Source: Gemmatimonadota bacterium (GTDB lineage Bacteria > Gemmatimonadota > Gemmatimonadetes > Gemmatimonadales > GWC2-71-9). Taken from it: a stretch of DNA of 50,873 nt. Each line of letters starts with the position of its first letter. The stretch's first letter is position 1. A program made the translations under genes and the position numbers. The notes beneath the pieces were generated by a model. It was not told the origin of the DNA, made no database searches, and saw nothing but the letters and a program-made list of their open reading frames with translations. The DNA lies in contig JAHECL010000006.1 in the NCBI GenBank assembly GCA_024641745.1, forward strand, positions 1 to 50,873. Direction: 5' to 3'. Shown here piece after piece: positions 1 to 7,294 of the stretch.

Positions 1-1900
1 TGTCGGCCCAGGCGGCGTAGCTGAACAGCCGCGCCAGGGAGAGATCAACTTCCGCACGGCCCTGCTTTCGCGACCGCCCCGTGAGGGCGACGAGTCGCGC
101 GGCAAACTCGTCCCGCCGGGTACCCAGGTTCTCGGCGATGTAGTAGAGGACCTGCGCCCGCAGGTGTGCCGTGGCCCGCGCCCAGCCGGCGGCCGCGGCA
201 TGCGCCTTCTCGACGGCGTTGCGGATGTCCTTCCGGCTGCCCACCCCGACGTCGCCCGCCACTCCCCCTGAGGCGTCGAGCACCGGCTCACTGTACCCCG
301 AGTCAGGCCGCACCTGCGCGCCGCCGATGTAAAGCTTGGCGGTGCGGTCGATCGGCGGGGCCGAGGTGCCGCGCGGCCGGGAGGCGGTTGCGCGCGTGGA
401 GCCCTCGTAGGGCACCGCTGCCCCCCTGTCTCCCTGCCTCGTGGACTCCCGGACGTACTCCCACAACCCTTCCTTCCCACCCTCCCGACCGAAGCCGCTC
501 TCGCGGTAGCCGCCGAACCCGGCGGCGGCGTCGAAGACATTGGTGCAGTTGATCCAGACCGAACCGGCCTTCAGCTTCGGGGCAACGTCCAGCGCGAGGT
601 TGATGCTTTCCGTCCAGAGACTCGCCGCCAGTCCATATCGCGTGTTGTTGGCCAGTTCCACCGCCTCCGCCGGCGTGCGGAAGCTCATCATCACGACGAC
701 CGGCCCGAAGATCTCCACCTGGGCGATCGTCGCCGACGGCGCCACGTCGGTGCACAGCGTCGGGGGATAGAAATAGCCCTCGGTGGGGCAACTCCACGAC
801 GGCTGCCAGATCCGGGCCCCTTCCTCCTCGCCCTGCCGGACCAGCTCCCGGATCAGGTCGAGCTGCACCGGCGCGACGATGGCGCCGATGTCCACCGCCT
901 TGTCCAGGGGATCCCCGATGCGAAGCGTCTCCATGCGCGCCTTCAGCTTCGCCTCGAGCCGGGGAGCGATCGCCTCGTGGGCCAGGATGCGGGACCCGGC
1001 GCAGCAGACCTGCCCCTGGTTGAACCAGATGGCGTCCACCACCCCCTCGACCACGCTGTCGAGGTCCGCGTCGTCGAAGACGATGAACGGCGACTTTCCG
1101 CCCAGCTCGAGCGAGAGCTTCTTGCCCGACCCCGCGGTGGCGACCCGGATCATCCGCCCGACCTCGGTTGATCCGGTGAAGGCGATCTTGTCCACGCCGG
1201 GATGCGCCACGAGCGCCGCGCCCGTCCGTCCGTCGCCGGTGATGATGTTCACCACCCCGGCGGGGAGACCCGCCTCCTCGCACAGTTCGGCGAACAGCAG
1301 CGCCGTGAGCGACGTGAACTCCGCCGGCTTCAGCACCACCGTGTTTCCCATCGCGAGGGCGGGCGCGATCTTCCAGGCCAGCATCAGGAGCGGAAAGTTC
1401 CAGGGGATGATCTGTCCCGCGACCCCGACCGGCTCCATCCCCGGCAGCTCACGCGCCATCAGCTGTGCCCAGCCGGCGTGGTGATAGAAATGCCGGGCCA
1501 CCAGCGGAATGTCGATGTCCCGCGACTCCCGGATCGGCTTGCCGTTGTCGAGGGATTCCACCACCGAGAGGAGGCGGGCGTTTCGCTGCACCGCCCGCGC
1601 CAGTGCGTACAGGTGTCGCGCCCGGCCGTGTCCCCCGATCGTCCACCAGCGGCCCTGCGCCTCCCGCGCCGCAGCCACCGCACGATCGACGTCGGCGTCC
1701 GAGGCCTGCGTCACCCGGGCCAGGGGCGTGCCGGTCCCGGGATTCACGGTCTCGAAGAGGTCGCCCGGCGATGTCCACGCCCCGCCGATGAACATCCCGA
1801 ACCGGCGGTCATGCCGATCGAGCCAGTCTTCGGCGGGTCTGGCGGATTCCGGCGCGGGGCCGTACGCCATGGAGGCGAAGATGTCGGGAATGGATGCCAT
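1..1900 (-). CDS. ALDH16-type two-domain aldehyde dehydrogenase (C-terminus beyond the left edge)
   Basis: NAD(P)-dependent oxidation of an aldehyde to a carboxylate. About 633 residues are visible, with no stop before the window edge. The N-terminus (IFASMAYGPAPES, then WLDRHDRRFGMFIGG) resembles the start of ALDH16 proteins. The first domain is a complete ALDH fold: IIPWNFPLLM, FTGSTEVG, the general-base motif LELGGKSP, and the nucleophile in FNQGQVCCAGSR (Cys about residue 299). After about residue 510 a linker leads into a second ALDH-like domain (KLYIGGAQVRPDSGY), which in ALDH16 lacks the catalytic Cys; that part is outside the window. ATG at 1900 is preceded by AAGGA. It lies 30 bp downstream of deoC, so acetaldehyde released by DeoC is a plausible substrate (inference). 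Confidence 0.9.
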   Translation of the reverse strand, partial: MASIPDIFASMAYGPAPESARPAEDWLDRHDRRFGMFIGGAWTSPGDLFETVNPGTGTPLARVTQASDADVDRAVAAAREAQGRWWTIGGHGRARHLYALARAVQRNARLLSVVESLDNGKPIRESRDIDIPLVARHFYHHAGWAQLMARELPGMEPVGVAGQIIPWNFPLLMLAWKIAPALAMGNTVVLKPAEFTSLTALLFAELCEEAGLPAGVVNIITGDGRTGAALVAHPGVDKIAFTGSTEVGRMIRVATAGSGKKLSLELGGKSPFIVFDDADLDSVVEGVVDAIWFNQGQVCCAGSRILAHEAIAPRLEAKLKARMETLRIGDPLDKAVDIGAIVAPVQLDLIRELVRQGEEEGARIWQPSWSCPTEGYFYPPTLCTDVAPSATIAQVEIFGPVVVMMSFRTPAEAVELANNTRYGLAASLWTESINLALDVAPKLKAGSVWINCTNVFDAAAGFGGYRESGFGREGGKEGLWEYVRESTRQGDRGAAVPYEGSTRATASRPRGTSAPPIDRTAKLYIGGAQVRPDSGYSEPVLDASGGVAGDVGVGSRKDIRNAVEKAHAAAAGWARATAHLRAQVLYYIAENLGTRRDEFAARLVALTGRSRKQGRAEVDLSLARLFSYAAWAD

Positions 1901-1930
1901 GGATCGATCCTTGTGCGCAGTCCGTGGGCG

Positions 1931-2935
1931 TCAGGCCAGGGGGTGACGGTGGAACGCCGAGTAGCGCCCGGTCACGAAGAATTCGAGTTGCCGTTCGATG
2001 TCCGCGAGCAGGCCGCTCGCGCCGAAGCGGAAGAGTTCGGGTCGCAGCCACGGATCGCCGAGCTCGTCCTTCATCATGGCAAGCCAGTCAAGGGCGTCCT
2101 TGGCGGTGCGGATGCCCCCGGCCGGCTTGAAGCCGACGCGGACGTCGGTACGCTCACCGTACTCGCGGATGGCACGGACCATGGTCAGGCCGACCGGCAG
2201 GGTGGCGTTGACCGGCTCCTTGCCGGTGGACGTCTTGATGAAGTCGGCGCCTGCCATCATCGCCACCAGGCTTGCCCGGGCCACGTTGCGCAGCGTGCCA
2301 AGCTCGCCGGTCCCGAGAATGACCTTGATGTGCGCGTCGCCGCAGGCCTCCCGGAAGGTGCGAACCTCCTCGTAGAGCGCGGGCCAGTCGCCGCCGAGCA
2401 CGTGACCGCGCGTGATGACGACATCGATCTCGTCCGCGCCGGCCTCGAGTGACGCGCGGATCTCGCCGATCCGCTGGGCCATCGGGCTGAGCCCCGCCGG
2501 AAATCCGGTGGAGACCGCCGCCACCGGGATGCCGGTTCCCCGGAGCGCCTCGACGGCGGCAGGCACCAGGGCATGGTAGACGCAGACCGCCGCGACACGC
2601 ATGCCGAGGCCCTCGGCGCCGAGCGCGGCGAGGAGGTCGGCCCGGACCGGCGCGCGCGCCTTGGCACAGAGCCGCCGCACGCGGGCGGGGGTGTCGTCGC
2701 CCTGCAGGGTGGTGAGGTCCATCAGGGTGATGGCACGGAGCAGCCACGCCGCCTGGTATTCCTTCTTGACGGTGCGGCGCCGCGGGATCGTGGCGGCTCG
2801 GCGCTCGATCGCGCTCCGGTTGGCCCGGACCGACCGCACCCAGGACAGGTCCAGCGGCGTGCCGGGATTCCGGGGGTGCACCGGGAGGGCGAATTCTGCC
2901 GGCGGGGCGCCCTGGCGGGCGGGGCTGGAGGCCAT
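1931..2935 (-). CDS. deoC: Deoxyribose-phosphate aldolase, animal/DERA-like form
   Basis: Class I aldolase that cleaves 2-deoxyribose 5-phosphate to glyceraldehyde 3-phosphate and acetaldehyde in cytosolic deoxynucleoside catabolism. The 334-residue product has the Schiff-base lysine in DFIKTSTGK (K234) and the second active-site lysine in GFKPAGGIR (K270). It is longer than the roughly 220-260 residue bacterial form. It carries the N-terminal extension RRTVKKEYQAAWLL and a C-terminal VTGRYSAFH, both of which I recognise from human DERA. I chose ATG 2935, with AGGGAG in front, over the in-frame ATG at 2971, which lacks a good ribosome site. It is first in an apparent operon with the ALDH16-type gene. 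Confidence 0.93.
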   Translation of the reverse strand: MASSPARQGAPPAEFALPVHPRNPGTPLDLSWVRSVRANRSAIERRAATIPRRRTVKKEYQAAWLLRAITLMDLTTLQGDDTPARVRRLCAKARAPVRADLLAALGAEGLGMRVAAVCVYHALVPAAVEALRGTGIPVAAVSTGFPAGLSPMAQRIGEIRASLEAGADEIDVVITRGHVLGGDWPALYEEVRTFREACGDAHIKVILGTGELGTLRNVARASLVAMMAGADFIKTSTGKEPVNATLPVGLTMVRAIREYGERTDVRVGFKPAGGIRTAKDALDWLAMMKDELGDPWLRPELFRFGASGLLADIERQLEFFVTGRYSAFHRHPLA

Positions 2936-2990
2936 GTCGCTCCCTGGGGATGGGCGGCCGTGCCGCACCACAGCTGAAACGCTACGCCCT

Positions 2991-2996
2991 AATATA
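2991..2996 (-). promoter_or_regulatory. Candidate -10 element for deoC-ALDH16
   Basis: In a GC-rich gap the minus strand reads GTATATTAG, giving a TATATT hexamer about 56 nt upstream of the deoC ATG. No convincing -35 lies 16-18 nt further upstream. The same bases read CTAATATAC on the plus strand and could instead serve the peptidase gene at 3145. The remainder of 2936-3144 shows no other feature. Confidence 0.3.
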
Positions 2997-3144
2997 CGGG
3001 ATCGGGAACCGGCTGGCGGTGCGCAGGAACCGGGGCGATCTTTCCATGATTGCCCCGACCCCGAACGGGATTGCAGAACCCCCCGGCAGGCGTACCTTCA
3101 GGATTCGACCATCTTTCGACCCCCGAACCAGGACTCCCGACGCC

Positions 3145-5388
3145 ATGCGACCCCGCCCCATCTGCTTCACCGCCCTCGGCCTTGTCCTCCTCGCCTCCCC
3201 GAGCCAGGCCCAGGACAAGAAGACATTCGCCAATGTCATGGAAGCGATGCAGGCGTCCGGGGCCATGGCGGGACGCTCCGGCCCGCGCAGCGTCAACTGG
3301 ATCGACGGGGGGAACCGGTACTCCTACACCACCCGGGGCGCGGACGGTGAGGAAATTCGTGCGTCAGACCCGGCGACCGGACAGGACACGCTGCTCTTCT
3401 CGGCCAAGGGCGTGAGCTTCCCCGACACCGCCGCGCCGTTCACCTATCAGTCGTTCCAGTTCGCGCAGGACTCGCGCCACCTCGTCTTCCAGACCCGGTT
3501 CAAGCAGATCTACCGGCGATCGGGCACATCCGACTACTTCGTGTACTCCCTGTCCGACCAGTCGATGCAGCTTGCCGCCCGGGGTGCGCAGACCGGGGAG
3601 CTCTCCCCGAACGGCGCGCTCTTCGGGTACGAGCTCGGCGGGGACCTCTATGTGCGCGATCTGGCCACCGATCACGACCAGCGGCTGACGACCGGGGCGA
3701 CCGAGACCCTCTTCAACGGCCGATTTGACTGGGTCTACGAGGAAGAGTTCGGGATGGCACAGGCGTGGAACTGGTCGCCGGACAGCCGCCACATGGCGTA
3801 CTGGCAGGTGGACGCCAGCGCCGAACCGTTCGTCCAGCTGACGGACTACGCCGGCCTGCACCCCGAGTGGGACACGCTCCGCATTCCGCAGCCGGGGGAT
3901 TCGAACCCCAAGGTGCGGATTGGCGTGGTCAACGTGGCCTCGGGCGCGCAGGTCTGGCTGGACACCGGGGCCGAGGGCGAGTTCTACATTCCGCGGATCT
4001 ACTGGACCAGCGCGGCCGACACCCTCGCCGTGCTGGAGCTGAACCGGAAGCAGAACACCCTGCGCCTCTTCTTCTTCAACGTGAACGACGCCGGCAAGCG
4101 CCTGGTGCGCACCTGGACCAGCGACACCTGGCTGGACGTGTACGACTTCTACGCCGGCATCCAGGACATGATGACCTTTCCCGCCGGGAGCCGGGAGTTC
4201 TTCTGGATCTCGGACCAGGACGGCTGGCAGCACATCTACCGCTACGACTACTCCGGCACGCTCATCAAGCAGGTCACGAGCGGCGAGTGGACGGTGACGC
4301 GGATCGAGGGCATCGACCCGGCCCGCAAGCTGCTCTACTACAGTTCGACCGAGGTGTCCCCGCTGCAGCGCCAGCTCTCCGTGGTGGGATTCGACGGGAA
4401 AGGCAAGCGGCGGTTGACCACCACGGCGGGAACCCACGCGATCGACATGGGGCCGAACGCGCGCTACTACATCGACCGCTGGTCGTCCACCACCCAGCCG
4501 AAACAGGTCGAGCTCTGGGCCGCCGGCGGCAGGAAGCTCCAGACGCTGGAGGACAACGCGTCCGTCTCGACGTGGCTCGAGACGCACGCCTACTCCCCGG
4601 TCGAGCTGTTCCAGTTCACCACCTCCGATGGCCAGTTGCTCGACGGCTCGATGATCAAGCCGCCGGACTTCGACCCCGGCCGCACGTACCCCGTGATCCT
4701 GGCCATCTATGGCGGGCCCGGGTCGCAGCAGGTGTACGACCGCTTCGGCGCCAGCGGGGTCGACCAGTGGCGCGCCCAGCAGGGGTACATCGTGGTGGGC
4801 CTGAACAACCGCGGGTCCAACAACTACGGCCGCGCGTTCATGAAGCAGGTCTACCAGTACCTCGGGAAGTACGAGGCGCTGGACTTCGCCGAGACGGCCC
4901 GGTGGCTGGCTCGGCAGCCCTACGTGGACGGCGGGCGGATCGCCATCGACGGCACGAGCTACGGCGGGTACAGCGTCCTCTACACGATGGCCGCCTATCC
5001 CGACGTGTTCGCCTCCGGCGTCGCCAATTCGGCGGTGACCGACTGGCGTCTCTATGACACGATCTACGCCGAGCGCTACATGGACGTGCTGCCCGACAAC
5101 GCGGCGGGATACGACAGTGCGTCGGTGCTTCCGCGCGCCGGGCGGATCACGGGCAAGCTGCTCGTCATCCATTCGATGATGGACGACAACGTCCACCCGG
5201 TGAACACGATGCAGCTGCTCACGGCCCTGACCGACGCCGGCGTGGACGCCGAGCTGCGGATCTACCCGCCCGGCCGGCACGGCGCCGCCTACAATTTCGC
5301 GAGCTTCCGGATGATCCTGGACGTGTCCGACGGCTTCCTCCGGCGCACGATCGGCAGCGACGCCACCCGGGCACCGGCCACTCCGTAG
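3145..5388 (+). CDS. Secreted dipeptidyl peptidase IV-like S9 serine peptidase
   Basis: Prolyl-oligopeptidase-family exopeptidase, probably periplasmic or surface-bound, releasing dipeptides from peptide N-termini. The 747-residue form starting at ATG 3145 has a signal peptide (MRPRPICFTALGLVLLAS, cut near SQA). A beta-propeller region contains DWVYEEE (195-201), which matches the DPP-IV double-Glu motif that binds the substrate amino group. The C-terminal alpha/beta-hydrolase domain has Ser605 in GTSYGGY, Asp680 in DDNVH and His712 in GRHGA, in the expected order and spacing. An upstream in-frame ATG at 2950 would add 65 residues that spoil the signal peptide. A PP2C gene follows 21 bp downstream. 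Confidence 0.93.
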   Translation: MRPRPICFTALGLVLLASPSQAQDKKTFANVMEAMQASGAMAGRSGPRSVNWIDGGNRYSYTTRGADGEEIRASDPATGQDTLLFSAKGVSFPDTAAPFTYQSFQFAQDSRHLVFQTRFKQIYRRSGTSDYFVYSLSDQSMQLAARGAQTGELSPNGALFGYELGGDLYVRDLATDHDQRLTTGATETLFNGRFDWVYEEEFGMAQAWNWSPDSRHMAYWQVDASAEPFVQLTDYAGLHPEWDTLRIPQPGDSNPKVRIGVVNVASGAQVWLDTGAEGEFYIPRIYWTSAADTLAVLELNRKQNTLRLFFFNVNDAGKRLVRTWTSDTWLDVYDFYAGIQDMMTFPAGSREFFWISDQDGWQHIYRYDYSGTLIKQVTSGEWTVTRIEGIDPARKLLYYSSTEVSPLQRQLSVVGFDGKGKRRLTTTAGTHAIDMGPNARYYIDRWSSTTQPKQVELWAAGGRKLQTLEDNASVSTWLETHAYSPVELFQFTTSDGQLLDGSMIKPPDFDPGRTYPVILAIYGGPGSQQVYDRFGASGVDQWRAQQGYIVVGLNNRGSNNYGRAFMKQVYQYLGKYEALDFAETARWLARQPYVDGGRIAIDGTSYGGYSVLYTMAAYPDVFASGVANSAVTDWRLYDTIYAERYMDVLPDNAAGYDSASVLPRAGRITGKLLVIHSMMDDNVHPVNTMQLLTALTDAGVDAELRIYPPGRHGAAYNFASFRMILDVSDGFLRRTIGSDATRAPATP

Positions 5389-5409
5389 CCGCCAGCGAGA
5401 GGGAAACAG

Positions 5410-6306
5410 ATGAGTCCATCCTTCGAGACCCAACCGGGGATGCCCTCGACCCGCAAGCCGACGGACGAGGAAGTCGACGTCTACGGACTGACCCATGTCG
5501 GGAGCGTCCGGAAGGAGAACCAGGATCACTTCCTGATCGCCTCGCTCCGCCGGCAGGTCCAGATCCACCGCACCAGCCTCCCCGACGGGGGACGCTGGCC
5601 CACGACCGAGCGCCTCGCCTTTCTGGCCATGGTGGCCGACGGCGTCGGCGGCGGTGCCCAGGGGGCGGAGGCGAGCCGCCTCGCCGTGCAGGGAGTCACC
5701 GAATACGTGGCGGGAAGCATGAAGGTGTACTACACCGCCGACGCCACGGCGGACGAGGATTTCATGACCGCCCTCCAGGAGGGCGCAATGCAGGTCCACG
5801 CGCGAGTGGTCGAACAGGCCAAGTCCGACCCCAGCGGCCGCAACATGGCGAGCACCCTGACGCTGTACCTCGGGGTCTGGCCGCGGGCCTACCTCCTGCA
5901 GCTGGGAGACAGCCGCTGCTACGTGATGCGGGACGGCGTGCTCACCCAGATCACCCGGGACCAGACGATGGCCCAGGAACTGGTGGATCAGGGCGTCCTG
6001 ACCAAGGCCGACGCGCCACGCACCCGCTGGGCGCACGTGCTGTCCAGCGCCATCGGCGGGCACCAGACGGCGCCAGTGGTCACCCGGATCGACAACGTGT
6101 GGAACCAGGTGACGATGCTGTGCAGCGATGGACTCACCAAGCATGTGTCGGATGAGAAGATCGCGGATCGGCTCCGGTCGATGACCTCGGCCAAGCAGGT
6201 CTGCGAGCAGCTGCTGGCCGATGCGCTCGAGGATGGCGGCAGTGACAACATCACCCTGATCGTCGGCCGCGCGGTGCAGAAGCCCGACGTGCCCCCCCCC
6301 AACTGA
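5410..6306 (+). CDS. PP2C-family serine/threonine protein phosphatase
   Basis: Metal-dependent phosphoprotein phosphatase of 298 residues with no membrane segment, so probably cytosolic. PP2C motifs appear in order: GSVRKENQD (31-39), MVADGVGGG (74-82, metal-binding Asp77), LGDSRCYV (165-172), LCSDGLTKHV (237-246, Asp240) and GGSDNIT (276-282, Asp279). The ribosome site GAGAGG lies before ATG 5410. It follows the peptidase by 21 bp and precedes a membrane TPR gene by 11 bp, so these three may be co-transcribed. No partner kinase gene is present in the window. The C-terminus ends in a proline run encoded by an eight-C homopolymer, so a sequencing slip there would alter only the last residues. 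Confidence 0.93.
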   Translation: MSPSFETQPGMPSTRKPTDEEVDVYGLTHVGSVRKENQDHFLIASLRRQVQIHRTSLPDGGRWPTTERLAFLAMVADGVGGGAQGAEASRLAVQGVTEYVAGSMKVYYTADATADEDFMTALQEGAMQVHARVVEQAKSDPSGRNMASTLTLYLGVWPRAYLLQLGDSRCYVMRDGVLTQITRDQTMAQELVDQGVLTKADAPRTRWAHVLSSAIGGHQTAPVVTRIDNVWNQVTMLCSDGLTKHVSDEKIADRLRSMTSAKQVCEQLLADALEDGGSDNITLIVGRAVQKPDVPPPN

Positions 6307-6317
6307 CGCACGGAGCC

Positions 6318-7163
6318 ATGCCAAACATCGCCTCGTTCCACCCGCAGATCGTGCATTTCATCGTCGTCCTCGGCTTCATCGGGGTCGGGCTCCGGGTCCT
6401 CTCCTTCGTACTCAAGTGGGAGTGGGTCAAGCCGGTCGCCGTCCTCGCCCTGCTGGCGGCGACGGTCGCCAGCGTGCTGGCCGTCAAGTCGGGCGACGAG
6501 GCCCACCGCCCGGCCGAGAGCATCCCGGGGGCACGCGAGGCGGTGCAGAAGCACGAGGCGCTGGGAGAACGCACCCGCAACCTCTTCCTGCTCGTGGCAG
6601 GGTTCGAGATCCTGGCGCTGGCCATGGCGAAGAAGGAGAAAGTGCGCCGTGTGGCGCTGGTCGGCTCCGCGGTCACGGGCATCGTGGCGGCCTTCTTCCT
6701 CTTCGAGACGGCGGAGCATGGCGGGGAGGTGGTCTACAATTACGCCGGCGGAGTGGGCACCCGGTCAGGGCACCCGGAGCACGTGAAGAACCTGCTGGTG
6801 GCCGGCCTGTACCAGTCCGCGAAGGCAGATCGGGAATCGGGGGACACTGCCACCGCCGCGCGCCTGACCGAGGAACTGGCCCGGCAGATGCCGAATGACT
6901 TCACCGTCCAGGTGCTGGCCGCGCGCTCCCTGCTCATCGACCGGCACGACCCCACCGCGACAATGGCCTCCCTGGAGACCATCGCGGTCCCGGTCGATAA
7001 CGCCCGGATGAACCTGCAGGTGGCCATCCTCCGGAGTGACGCCTACGTGGCATTGGGCCAGCCCGACTCGGCGCGGGCCGTCCTGCAGGGGGTGAATCAG
7101 CAGTTCCCCGACAACCCGATGGTCCAGCGCGTAACGGGGGAAGCCCTCGGCAAGCTGCCGTAG
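6318..7163 (+). CDS. DUF2231-like membrane protein with C-terminal TPR-like repeats
   Basis: The 281-residue product begins SFHPQIVHFIVVLGFIG, resembling the HP-x-(L/I)VHF start of DUF2231 membrane proteins. About four hydrophobic helices lie in residues 11-130 (for example VAVLALLAATVASVLAV and FLLVAGFEILALAM). Residues from about 155 look like two to three tetratricopeptide-type helix pairs (NLLVAGLYQSAKADRESGD; ILRSDAYVALGQPDSARAVL), probably forming a soluble scaffold. GGAG sits just before ATG 6318. I do not know its function. Its position suggests an envelope-related partner of the preceding phosphatase or the following outer-membrane proteins, but nothing in the sequence proves that. 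Confidence 0.75.
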   Translation: MPNIASFHPQIVHFIVVLGFIGVGLRVLSFVLKWEWVKPVAVLALLAATVASVLAVKSGDEAHRPAESIPGAREAVQKHEALGERTRNLFLLVAGFEILALAMAKKEKVRRVALVGSAVTGIVAAFFLFETAEHGGEVVYNYAGGVGTRSGHPEHVKNLLVAGLYQSAKADRESGDTATAARLTEELARQMPNDFTVQVLAARSLLIDRHDPTATMASLETIAVPVDNARMNLQVAILRSDAYVALGQPDSARAVLQGVNQQFPDNPMVQRVTGEALGKLP

Positions 7164-7173
7164 CCGAAGGGCG

Positions 7174-7203
7174 TTAGAATCCCGCGCGGCACCAAGGTAT
7201 ACT
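7174..7203 (+). promoter_or_regulatory. Candidate promoter for the Omp85-like gene at 7295
   Basis: TATACT at 7198-7203 matches the -10 consensus at five of six bases and stands out in GC-rich surroundings. TTAGAA at 7174-7179 lies 18 nt upstream as a weak -35. It would give a leader of roughly 85 nt. Confidence 0.35.
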
Positions 7204-7294
7204 TCCCTCCGCAGGCTCGATTCATCACGGGCGGAACGCCCCCCAGGGGGCGACCCGCCCGGCAGATCGCTTCCCGCGCACGGGGTCACGTCCG

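Noticed and set aside
303-1283. A 326-codon minus-strand frame lying over the aldehyde dehydrogenase
   Set aside because: It is a different frame of the same strand and encodes Arg/Gly-rich noise; the correct frame gives an intact ALDH domain from ATG 1900.
2950-3144. N-terminal extension of the DPP-IV-like gene from ATG 2950
   Set aside because: It would place 65 unrelated residues before a good signal peptide; ATG 3145 is the better start.
6293-6300. Possible frameshift at a run of eight C in the PP2C gene
   Set aside because: The run lies in the last codons and the reading frame ends normally two codons later; all catalytic motifs are upstream and in frame.
3364-6324. A 986-codon open frame on the minus strand
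   Set aside because: It is exactly antisense to the DPP-IV-like and PP2C genes, its translation is low-complexity (His, Val, Gly, Arg, Asp repeats) without motifs, and long antisense frames are expected at this GC content.
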